A stretch of 64,000 nucleotides of DNA from Fimbriimonadales bacterium (GTDB lineage Bacteria; Armatimonadota; Fimbriimonadia; Fimbriimonadales; GBS-DC). Of this stretch, positions 41,583 to 48,843 are shown in pieces. The notes beneath the pieces were generated by a model, which saw nothing but the letters and a program-made list of their open reading frames with translations, was not told the DNA's origin and did no database searches. The stretch's first letter is position 1; the number at the start of each line of letters is the position of its first letter. The position numbers and the translations under genes were made by a program. Location: NCBI GenBank assembly GCA_025998675.1, contig AP024673.1, forward strand, positions 2,178,562 through 2,242,561, read 5' to 3'.

Positions 41583-43722
41583 AATGCGGCTCCCTTACGA
41601 GAAGGGCTTTATGCAGGCGGTTGAGGAACTGGACATGGAGCAGCGAAGAGCGCTTGCGAAAGTGAGTGAGGGGCTGAAACAACGCATTCCCCCAGCCAAT
41701 CTTCGCTACGAGAAGCTGGAAGCTGAGCCGTGGCGCTCTGTGCGACTGGACAACGCCAGCGGGTATCGGGTTATCTTTTATGAGGAGAACGGCTACCGTG
41801 TACTTTGCTATGTGGGGCCTCACGACGACGCCTACCGCTGGGCAGAGCGTAATAAGCCACACTACACCCCACACGGCGAATTCGAGGTGCTGCGGCGCGA
41901 ACTGCTGGAGCAAGAGATACCCCAAATCGGCGACGAGGTAGGCGTTGGAGAAGATTTGCCCTCGCTTGACTTTGAACGCTGCCCGCTGGCGCGCTACACG
42001 CCCGAACAGCTGGTCGCTCTGGGCGCGCCGCACAGGATTGTAGACGAACTGCGCACGACCCCCCGTGAGGAGCTCGATGCATTCCTTACCGCTCTCCGTG
42101 AGCAGAATCAGATTAGCGAGCCGACATACGAGCGCTTAATGCTGCTCAGCAGTGGGTATGCCATCCAGAAACTAATGCCGCCTGCACATATAGTGCCCAC
42201 GATTCACAGTGCGATTGAGCAATCCCTCCGCAAGGGATTGCTCTGGCAGCCCAGAGACTTGGAAGAACTGGAAAACTACCTCCAGCACCCGTGGGAGAGC
42301 TGGCTGGTATTCCTCAACGCGACTCAGCGCGACGCCGCACAGCAGGAGTTCGCCGGTCCCGCCCGCGTCACAGGCGGTCCGGGCACGGGTAAAACGATTG
42401 TCGCGCTCCACCGCGCGAAAACGCTCGTGGAACGCTACAGCGGCGAGAAGGTGTTTCTGACCACCTTCACGGAAAGCCTTGCCCGCGAGCTGGAGCGACG
42501 CGCCGAGAAACTATTTAGACGCAAACCGAACACCCTGACAATTCAACATCTGGACGAGTTTCTGAAAACCGCGCTCCAGACGCGCTTCGGAAATGTCAGT
42601 GTTATCTATAATTCGAGGGAATTGCAAGAAAAGATTGAATTCACTCGGATATGCGCCCAGTCGCCTGCGGCGCACCTGTCGCCCGACTTCATCTGGCAGG
42701 AGTGGGAGCAGGTCGTCGACGCATGGGGCATTCGCACGGAGCAGGAGTACCTTGAGTTCCAGCGCGTCGGGCGGGGACGGGCGCTGGACCCGAACACGCG
42801 GCGTCTGCTCTGGCAGGTGTTTCAGGAGATGCGCACGCGCCTGCGCAATTCAGGGATTATGACGCCTAATCAGGCGTGCTACGAGCTGGCGAGGCACTTC
42901 AGTCGCAAGCCGCCGTTCCGCTGCGTGCTGGTGGACGAGGCGCAGGATTTTGGACCCGCGCAGATGGCGCTGTTCCGTGCGCTGGCGCCTGCCGACAAGC
43001 CCGACAATCTCTTTTTCTGCGTGGACACAGCGCAGCGCATCTACGCGCGTAGCGTGCCCTGGAAAGAGTACGGCATCGATGTGCGCGGGCGCAGCCGACG
43101 CCTGCGTATCAACTATCGCAACACGCTCGAAATTCAGCAGGCGGCGGAGCGCGTCCTGCCCGAAACGCTTCAGATTGAGCTGGCGCAACTGATGGACGAC
43201 CCTGAAGTGCTGCAGGAGACCCTTCAGGAGGGCTGGCGTCCCATCCCGTGCCTGAGCAACCCCAGCCAGCGTCCAGAGCTGCGCCCCTGCAAAAGCCCGC
43301 AGGACGAGGCGGAGAAGCTTCTCGAATGGGTGCAGCGCTGCCGCGCAGAGAGCATCGAGTACCGCCACATCGCGATTGTGAGCCGCACACATGACGATGT
43401 GAACAACCTGACCGCGCATCTGCTCCGCACACTGGGGCTAACAGCGTGCCCGATTGGCGAGGGACGGACGGCGGCAGAGTACGAAATCAACATCGGCACG
43501 GCGCACGCGATCAAAGGTCTGGAATTCCGCGCGGTCGCCATCGTCGCGGCGCACCAGTTCCCGCTCAAGGTCGGCGAGCTGAACCATCCTGATACGCGCG
43601 ACGACTTCCTAATGCGCGAGCGCAACCTGCTGTATACCGCGATGACGCGCCCGCGTGAGCGCCTCTACATCAGCTGGATCGGAAATGCGCCGTTGCTGAA
43701 TGACCTGCTTCAAGGGGAATGA
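41566..43722 (+). CDS. UvrD-family helicase with N-terminal RelE/ParE-like domain
   Basis: A 718-residue protein. Residues 1-90 (LPYEKGFMQAVEELD through GYRVIFYEENGYRVLCYVGPHDDAYRWAE) resemble a RelE/ParE toxin fold. A helical region follows to about 255. The superfamily 1 helicase core has Walker A GGPGTGKTIVALHRA near 270, Walker B VLVDEAQDF near 455, a motif IV-type RLRINYRNT near 515, GTAHAIKGLEFRAVAIV near 643 and LLYTAMTRPRERLYISW at the end. Such helicases occur in defence modules (GajB of Gabija is a relative by superfamily only). ATG 41566 lies 6 bases after AGGAGGA. It is the last gene of the cassette's right arm. Confidence 0.85.
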   Translation: MEQQIEMRLPYEKGFMQAVEELDMEQRRALAKVSEGLKQRIPPANLRYEKLEAEPWRSVRLDNASGYRVIFYEENGYRVLCYVGPHDDAYRWAERNKPHYTPHGEFEVLRRELLEQEIPQIGDEVGVGEDLPSLDFERCPLARYTPEQLVALGAPHRIVDELRTTPREELDAFLTALREQNQISEPTYERLMLLSSGYAIQKLMPPAHIVPTIHSAIEQSLRKGLLWQPRDLEELENYLQHPWESWLVFLNATQRDAAQQEFAGPARVTGGPGTGKTIVALHRAKTLVERYSGEKVFLTTFTESLARELERRAEKLFRRKPNTLTIQHLDEFLKTALQTRFGNVSVIYNSRELQEKIEFTRICAQSPAAHLSPDFIWQEWEQVVDAWGIRTEQEYLEFQRVGRGRALDPNTRRLLWQVFQEMRTRLRNSGIMTPNQACYELARHFSRKPPFRCVLVDEAQDFGPAQMALFRALAPADKPDNLFFCVDTAQRIYARSVPWKEYGIDVRGRSRRLRINYRNTLEIQQAAERVLPETLQIELAQLMDDPEVLQETLQEGWRPIPCLSNPSQRPELRPCKSPQDEAEKLLEWVQRCRAESIEYRHIAIVSRTHDDVNNLTAHLLRTLGLTACPIGEGRTAAEYEINIGTAHAIKGLEFRAVAIVAAHQFPLKVGELNHPDTRDDFLMRERNLLYTAMTRPRERLYISWIGNAPLLNDLLQGE

Positions 43723-43742
43723 GCTGCCGTGTGCGTCCCTCT

Positions 43743-43773
43743 ATCGGCTGCCCCGTACAGATTGCGCCGTGAG
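43743..43773 (+). repeat. 31-bp direct repeat, right copy
   Basis: Exact copy of 37846-37876. Here it belongs to no gene: it is a fragment of the transpeptidase end stranded behind the helicase stop codon, followed at once by GG-TACACT of the metY promoter. Being a coding fragment out of context, it identifies the direction of the duplication: the transpeptidase end was the original site. Confidence 0.9.
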
Positions 43774-43790
43774 GTACACTTGTGCCCGAC

Positions 43791-45095
43791 ATGAGCGCAG
43801 AACCGCGACAATTCGGCTTTGAAACGCGCATGCTGCACGCCGGGCATATCCCCGACCCCTACACTGGGGCGCGCGCCGTGCCGATTTATCAGACCACCTC
43901 GTTCGTGTTCGACGACCCCGACCACGCGGCGCAACTGTTCGAACTCAAACAGTACGGCAACATCTACACGCGCATCATGAACCCGACCACCGCCGTGTTC
44001 GAGGAGCGCATCGCCAGCCTGGAGGGGGGTACGGGCGCGGTGGCGACCGCCAGCGGCATGGCGGCGCAGTTCCTCACCTTCTACACCCTGCTGCAGCCCG
44101 GCGACGAGATTGTCAGCTCCGCGCACCTCTACGGCGGCACGACCACCCAGTTCACGCACACCTTCCAGAAGATGGGCGTGACCGTGCGCTTCGTCGATCC
44201 GAGCGATTTCGAGGCGTGGGAACGCGCGATTACCCCGAACACGCGCGCCCTGTACGGCGAGACCGTCGGCAACCCGAAAGGCTCGATTCTGGACATTGAA
44301 CGGCTGGCGCAGCTGGCGAACGCGCACCGCATCCCGCTGATTGTGGACAACACCTTCGCCACGCCGTACCTGTGCCGCCCGATGGAGTGGGGCGCGACGA
44401 TTGTAGTGCATTCCGCCACGAAATTCATCGGCGGGCACGGCAACTCCATCGCGGGCGTGGTGGTCGAATCGGGCAAGTTCGACTACAGCCATTTCCCGAC
44501 CATCGCCGAGCCGTCGGGCGCGTATCACGGGCTGAAGTTCTACGAAACCTTCGGGCACTACGGTTTCCTGATGAAGCTCCGCGCGGAGACGCTGCGCGAT
44601 GTGGGCGCGTGCCTGTCGCCGTTCAACGCCTTTCTGCTGATACAGGGGCTGGAGACGCTTTCGGTGCGTATGGAGCGCCATGTCGCCAACGCGCACGTCG
44701 TCGCGCGCTTTCTGGCGGAGCATCCGCGCGTGGCGTGGGTCGCCTACGCGGGGCTGCCTGACCATCCGCACCACACGCTTGCGAAAAAATACACGCCTCT
44801 CGGACCGGGCGCGGTCTTCTCGTTCGGAATTAAACCGCCCGCAGGCGTCGACGCGCGCGAGGCGGGCAAACGCTTCATTCAGGGACTGCAACTCTTCTCG
44901 CACCTGGCGAATGTGGGCGATGTGCGCAGCCTCGTGATTCATCCCGCCTCCACCACCCACCAGCAACTGAGCGACGAGGAGCTGCAGATGGCGGGCATCG
45001 GTCCCGAAATGATACGCCTCTCCATCGGGCTGGAGACGGTGGACGACCTGCTGTGGGACCTCGACCGCGCCCTGTGGGGCATCGATAAGGAGTGA
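43791..45095 (+). CDS. metY: O-acetylhomoserine sulfhydrylase
   Basis: A 434-residue PLP enzyme of the Cys/Met metabolism family. It joins O-acetylhomoserine with sulfide to give homocysteine. Landmarks: FGFETRMLHAG, IYTRIMNPTTAVFEERIASLEGG, GDEIVSSAHLYGGT, and the PLP-lysine motif VHSATKFIGGHGNSIAG; HLANVGDVRSLVIHPASTTH near the end is typical of this class. ATG 43791 is used because TACACT (43775-43780) ends 10 bases earlier; an upstream GTG would touch the -10 box. It is the partner of metX at 12.3 kb. Its original promoter was preserved when the cassette entered. Confidence 0.94.
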   Translation: MSAEPRQFGFETRMLHAGHIPDPYTGARAVPIYQTTSFVFDDPDHAAQLFELKQYGNIYTRIMNPTTAVFEERIASLEGGTGAVATASGMAAQFLTFYTLLQPGDEIVSSAHLYGGTTTQFTHTFQKMGVTVRFVDPSDFEAWERAITPNTRALYGETVGNPKGSILDIERLAQLANAHRIPLIVDNTFATPYLCRPMEWGATIVVHSATKFIGGHGNSIAGVVVESGKFDYSHFPTIAEPSGAYHGLKFYETFGHYGFLMKLRAETLRDVGACLSPFNAFLLIQGLETLSVRMERHVANAHVVARFLAEHPRVAWVAYAGLPDHPHHTLAKKYTPLGPGAVFSFGIKPPAGVDAREAGKRFIQGLQLFSHLANVGDVRSLVIHPASTTHQQLSDEELQMAGIGPEMIRLSIGLETVDDLLWDLDRALWGIDKE

Positions 45096-45099
45096 GCCT

Positions 45100-45630
45100 A
45101 TGGAGACCCTTGCGTGTGCGATTCGGCTGAACACCATCCTGCCGCCCGAGCTGCAGGCGCGCTACCAGAACCCCGATGCGATTCGGCGCGTGTTGCGCAC
45201 GGCGCGCACGATCGCGATTGTCGGCGCGTCGACCGACTCCTACAAGGCGAGCCACATGGTCATGAGCTACCTGCAGGCGGAGGGCTACCGCTGTATCCCT
45301 GTGAATCCGAACGCAGAGACGATTCTGGGCGAGCGGTGCTACCCCGATGTGGCGAGCATTCCCGACGCGGTCGATGTGGTGGACATCTTCCGCCCCGCGC
45401 ACGAGTGCCCCGCGATTGTGGAACAGGCGATTGCGAAGGGCGCGCCGTGCGTCTGGTTCCAGCTGCGCATCGTGAATCTCGAGGCGGCGGCGTGCGCAGA
45501 GCAGGCGGGGCTGACCGTGATTATGGATCGCTGTATCAAGATGGAACACGGGCGCTATGCGGGCAGCCTGCACTGGGTCGGCATGAACACCGAAATCATC
45601 ACCGCCCGCAAACTGCGCCGCTGGTTTTAG
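45100..45630 (+). CDS. CoA-binding (YccU-type) protein
   Basis: A 176-residue CoA_binding_2 protein: a Rossmann fold with TIAIVGASTDSYKASHMVM, YRCIPVNPNAETILGERCYPDVASIPD and a conserved Cys-containing end (IMDRCIKMEHGR). The biochemical role of the family is unsettled, but it often stands beside O-acetylhomoserine sulfhydrylase, as here (4-base gap), suggesting a link with sulfur amino-acid synthesis. Confidence 0.88.
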   Translation: METLACAIRLNTILPPELQARYQNPDAIRRVLRTARTIAIVGASTDSYKASHMVMSYLQAEGYRCIPVNPNAETILGERCYPDVASIPDAVDVVDIFRPAHECPAIVEQAIAKGAPCVWFQLRIVNLEAAACAEQAGLTVIMDRCIKMEHGRYAGSLHWVGMNTEIITARKLRRWF

Positions 45631-45640
45631 CACGAAAAGT

Positions 45641-45717
45641 GGGGTATACTTGCCTGTGAAACGCCTGTCGCCCTGACGAGTCTAAATTCGCAGGGCGTGG
45701 TTGCGAGAGTGCGATGG
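45641..45717 (+). promoter_or_regulatory. Promoter and hairpin leader of the ECF sigma gene
   Basis: GGGG-TATACT stands at about 45643-45650, followed by a leader with a 7-bp stem CGCCCTG (45669-45675) and CAGGGCG (45691-45697), then GAGAG as a weak ribosome site. Unlike most neighbours this gene has a real leader, so post-transcriptional control is possible. Confidence 0.45.
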
Positions 45718-46272
45718 ATGGATGAATCGATCGAGTTCGAAGCGCTCGTGGCGACCTACGAGCGGCGCATCTACAACCTGCTCTTGCGGATGGTGAACGA
45801 CCCTGAGGACGCGGCAGACCTGACGCAGGAGACCTTCTACCGCGCCTTTCGCGCGTTCCATCGCTTTCGGGGCGACTCGCAGCCCTACACATGGCTCTAT
45901 CGGATTGCGGTGAACCTGGCGAACGACCATCTCGAAAAGCGCGCCCGCATCCGCAAACGCGAGGTGGAGTTAGCCGCGCTGGAGTTCACCGACGAGGGCG
46001 AGCCAACGGGCTGGGACCCGCCCGACACGGGACTGACGCCCGAAGAGCATCTGCTGCAGCAGGAGCTCGTCGAGAAGGTGCGCGCGCTCATTCAGCAGAT
46101 GCCGCCCGACTACCGCGAGATTATCCTGCTGCGCGAGTACGAAGAGATGTCTTACGAGGAGATGGCGGAGGTGCTGGGGATTACGCTGGAAGCGGTGCGC
46201 AGTCGCCTCGCGCGCGCCCGCGCCTGGCTGCGCCTGCGCCTCGCGCCCTATGTTCAGGAGGAGGAACGCTGA
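45718..46272 (+). CDS. ECF-type RNA polymerase sigma factor
   Basis: A 184-residue sigma-70 family protein with only regions 2 and 4. Region 2: YERRIYNLLLRMVNDPEDAADLTQETF and FRGDSQPYTWLYRIAVNLANDH. Region 4: PPDYREIILLREYEEMSYEEMAEVLGITLEAVRSRLARARAWL. No anti-sigma gene follows; instead bamA starts at its stop codon (TGATG), so the factor may respond to envelope state and help drive outer-membrane genes. A GTG seven codons earlier is an alternative start. Confidence 0.9.
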   Translation: MDESIEFEALVATYERRIYNLLLRMVNDPEDAADLTQETFYRAFRAFHRFRGDSQPYTWLYRIAVNLANDHLEKRARIRKREVELAALEFTDEGEPTGWDPPDTGLTPEEHLLQQELVEKVRALIQQMPPDYREIILLREYEEMSYEEMAEVLGITLEAVRSRLARARAWLRLRLAPYVQEEER

Positions 46273-48062
46273 TGTTCACAGGAAACGCCTATCGCTACGG
46301 GCTGGCAGGTTTAATACTGTGCTTGAGTGTGCTGCTGGGGTGCGCCCAGGAGCGGCGCGTGGAGAGCGTCGCCGTGCGCGGCTTGCGCAACATCTCGGAG
46401 ACCGCCGTGATTACCGCGCTGCGCCTCAAGCCCGGCGAGCCGTTCTCCGAAACGACGCTGGAGAGCGACCGCCGCGTCATCGAGGGGATGGGACTGTTCA
46501 GCGCCGTGCGCCCGCGCGTCGAGCAGACCGAGACGGGCGTGCGCGTCGAGTTCGAAGTCGTGGAGAACCCGCTGATTCGCGAAGTGCGCATTACGGGCAA
46601 CACGGTGCTGAGCGCAGAGCAACTGCTGGAGGTAATTCGCAACAAGCCCGGCTTCGTCTTCAACACCAACTTTGCCGAGTCGGACATCCGCGCGATTCGG
46701 GAACTCTACCAGCGCGCGGGCTATGTGGTGCTGCCCGAAGGCTACACCCCGCCCGACTACGAGAACGGCGTGCTGACGATTGCGCTGAGCGAGCTGCGCG
46801 TCGGGCAAATCCGCGTGGAGGGCAACACCAAAACGCGCACGAATGTCATCCTGCGTGAGATGCGCACCCGCCCCGGCGAGCTGTTCAACACCACGCGCTT
46901 CCAGCGCGACATCAACCGCCTCTATAACACGGGCTACTTCGACCAGATTACCCCCGAAGACTCGCTGGCGGCGCCGGGTGTGATCGACTTCACCCTGCGC
47001 GTCAGGGAGCGACCCACAGGCAGGCTGAATGTCGGTTTCGCCATCGACTCGCGCCGACGGCTGATTGGGCTGGCGGAGGTCTTTGAGACGAACTTTCAGG
47101 GCACGGGGCGCACCGTCGGTCTCAACTTCCAGAGCACCGGCGGACGCAACGGGAACAGCATCGAGATCCTCTTCACCGAGCCGTATCTGGATCGGCATCG
47201 CACCTCACTGTCCGTCTCGCTGTATAACAAACTCATCTACCGCTTCACTTCCAACTTCTTCGGCGGGCAGCTTGACCCGAATCTGGAGCAGCAGTACGAC
47301 GAGCGTCGGCGGGGGGTAACCGTCGGTTTATCGCGTCCGCTGAACGACTTTTTGACCGCTTCGGTGGGCTTGCGCGCCGAGGATGTGAACACGAACCGCG
47401 TGGCGACCAACACGGGCGGCGGCTTCATTCGTCAGGACGGTACACTGACCAGCCTGAGCCTGCGCGGCGTCTACAACAATCGCGACTTCGACCTCGACCC
47501 GGCGCAGGGACAGTACCTCGCGCTTAGCCTGGAGCCCGGAATCACCAACATCCGCTCCGCCGAGCAGCAGTTCCTCGATTCGGGCGTGGTGAAGCTGGGG
47601 CAATCGAACTTCCTGCGCGCGTCGATCGACTACCGTCTGTATTACAGCCCGCAGGGGCGGCGCACGCAGCCCGACGATCGGCGACAGGTGTTTGCGATTC
47701 GCGCCTACTACGGCGCGATTTCGGGAACCGTGCCGTTTTTTGAACAGTTCTTCATCGGCGGCGCGGAGACCCTGCGCGGCTATCCCGAAGACCGATTCTG
47801 GGGCAAAAACGCCGCCCTGCTGAGCTTCGAGTACCGCCAGCCTATCGAGAAGGCGTTCACGGCGGTCTTTTTCGTGGACATCGGGCACGCATGGGGCGGC
47901 TACCCCAGCGTGAACGACTTCACCCAGCGCAACAGCTTTCGCCCCGAAGTCGGCTACGGCTTGGGCGTGCGCGTGCGCACCCCGCTGGGACCCCTGCGCA
48001 TCGACTACGGCATCGGGCGCGACGGCGGACGCACGCACTTCAGCGTGGGGCAGGTCTTCTAA
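46272..48062 (+). CDS. bamA: Outer-membrane assembly factor BamA (Omp85 family)
   Basis: A 596-residue Omp85 protein. A hydrophobic signal ends near LLGCAQE, a possible lipobox. About three POTRA domains follow (starting VESVAVRGLRNISETAVI, IREVRITGNTVLSAEQLLE, VGQIRVEGNTKTRTNVIL); the canonical number is five, but three is common in other phyla. The C-terminal barrel has FFIGGAETLRGYPEDRFWG (the VRGY/F motif region) and the closing strand GRTHFSVGQVF ending in Phe. It inserts beta-barrel proteins into the outer membrane. Confidence 0.93.
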   Translation: MFTGNAYRYGLAGLILCLSVLLGCAQERRVESVAVRGLRNISETAVITALRLKPGEPFSETTLESDRRVIEGMGLFSAVRPRVEQTETGVRVEFEVVENPLIREVRITGNTVLSAEQLLEVIRNKPGFVFNTNFAESDIRAIRELYQRAGYVVLPEGYTPPDYENGVLTIALSELRVGQIRVEGNTKTRTNVILREMRTRPGELFNTTRFQRDINRLYNTGYFDQITPEDSLAAPGVIDFTLRVRERPTGRLNVGFAIDSRRRLIGLAEVFETNFQGTGRTVGLNFQSTGGRNGNSIEILFTEPYLDRHRTSLSVSLYNKLIYRFTSNFFGGQLDPNLEQQYDERRRGVTVGLSRPLNDFLTASVGLRAEDVNTNRVATNTGGGFIRQDGTLTSLSLRGVYNNRDFDLDPAQGQYLALSLEPGITNIRSAEQQFLDSGVVKLGQSNFLRASIDYRLYYSPQGRRTQPDDRRQVFAIRAYYGAISGTVPFFEQFFIGGAETLRGYPEDRFWGKNAALLSFEYRQPIEKAFTAVFFVDIGHAWGGYPSVNDFTQRNSFRPEVGYGLGVRVRTPLGPLRIDYGIGRDGGRTHFSVGQVF

Positions 48063-48101
48063 CGCCCCACACACAGTACAATACATGACACGGAGGTTAG
48101 A

Positions 48102-48707
48102 ATGAAAACACTCATCGGATGGCTACTGACACTCGGATGCGTCGTCGCGGCGCACGCACAGGCGTTCGGCGTGGTCGACTACGAGCGCGTGATTAACGAA
48201 TCGACCTTTGTAAAAACCAACCTCGAGCGGCTGCAGGCGCTGGAGGCGCGCTACCGCAGCGTGCTGCAGACCCTGCAGGAAAACATCGTGCTGACCAACG
48301 AGGAGCGTCAGGAACTGGTGAACCTGCTGCTTGCCGAGAACCTCAACGACGCCCAGCGCCAGCGCGCCGAGCAACTGACCCAGACCGCGCGCCAGCGCGC
48401 CGGCGAACTGCAGCAGCTGCGCCAGAAGCCCCAGCCCTCTGAGACCGAAAAAGCCGCGCTGGAGCGATTCACGCAGATGGAAGCGGTCGGACGCGAAGCG
48501 ATTCAGAGCCTCGCCCAGCAGCTCAGCCAGCAACTGGAACAACAGCTTCAGCAGAGCCGCGAGCAGGTGCGCAACGCCGTGCGCGAAACCATCGCGCAGG
48601 TCGCCAAAGAGAAAAAACTCGCGCTCGTGTTCAGCACGGAGGCAGTCCTCTACGCCGAGAACGACATCACCAACGATGTTATCAAGCGGCTGAACGAACG
48701 CAAGTAG
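48102..48707 (+). CDS. OmpH/Skp-like periplasmic chaperone
   Basis: A 201-residue exported protein. The signal peptide (LIGWLLTLGCVVAAHA) precedes FGVVDYERVINES, the typical OmpH start; a long glutamine-rich coiled coil (about 45-165) forms the tentacles, and KKLALVFSTEAVLYAENDITNDVIKRL is the family's closing motif. It lies 39 bases after bamA, as in many diderms, and escorts unfolded outer-membrane proteins. SD GGAGG lies upstream of the ATG. Confidence 0.9.
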   Translation: MKTLIGWLLTLGCVVAAHAQAFGVVDYERVINESTFVKTNLERLQALEARYRSVLQTLQENIVLTNEERQELVNLLLAENLNDAQRQRAEQLTQTARQRAGELQQLRQKPQPSETEKAALERFTQMEAVGREAIQSLAQQLSQQLEQQLQQSREQVRNAVRETIAQVAKEKKLALVFSTEAVLYAENDITNDVIKRLNERK

Positions 48708-48735
48708 CGCGTCAACCGCCTCGCACACATCCCCA

Positions 48736-48764
48736 GCTCCTCTCCTGCCCCGCGGGAGAGGAGC
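48736..48764 (+). terminator. Hairpin terminator after the skp-like gene
   Basis: A 10-bp stem GCTCCTCTCC (48736-48745) with GGAGAGGAGC (48755-48764) and a nine-base GC loop, 28 bases after the stop codon. No T-run follows. It separates the bamA unit from the TATAAT promoter (48791-48796) of the E1 gene. Confidence 0.55.
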
Positions 48765-48843
48765 GTATCTGTTGGGGGGCGCCCAGCGGGTATAATCCCC
48801 CCAGCCTGCGCTGGGCAGGCGCACACGCGACAGAGGAGGTTCT

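Larger units (their letters stand above)
37877..43773. mobile_element. Inserted four-gene cassette flanked by 31-bp direct repeats
   Basis: The segment between the two repeats plus one repeat copy (5897 bases) separates the L,D-transpeptidase gene from the metY promoter. If it is removed, the transpeptidase stop is followed directly by the GG-TACACT box of metY, a spacing like that of its neighbours, so the uninterrupted order looks ancestral. It holds two pairs of genes transcribed outward from a central promoter region: HEAT and TPR+cold-shock to the left, RNase H-like and RelE/ParE-like+UvrD helicase to the right. No integrase, transposase or terminal inverted repeat is present, so movement must have used an enzyme from elsewhere or homologous recombination. 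A shorter word, CTCTATCGG, also occurs near both ends (37887-37895 and 43739-43747). Confidence 0.8.

Noticed and set aside
37877-43773. Integrase or transposase responsible for the cassette
   Set aside because: All coding capacity is taken by the four genes; none has Tyr/Ser recombinase or DDE motifs, and the RNase H-like protein matches RNase HI rather than a DDE transposase.
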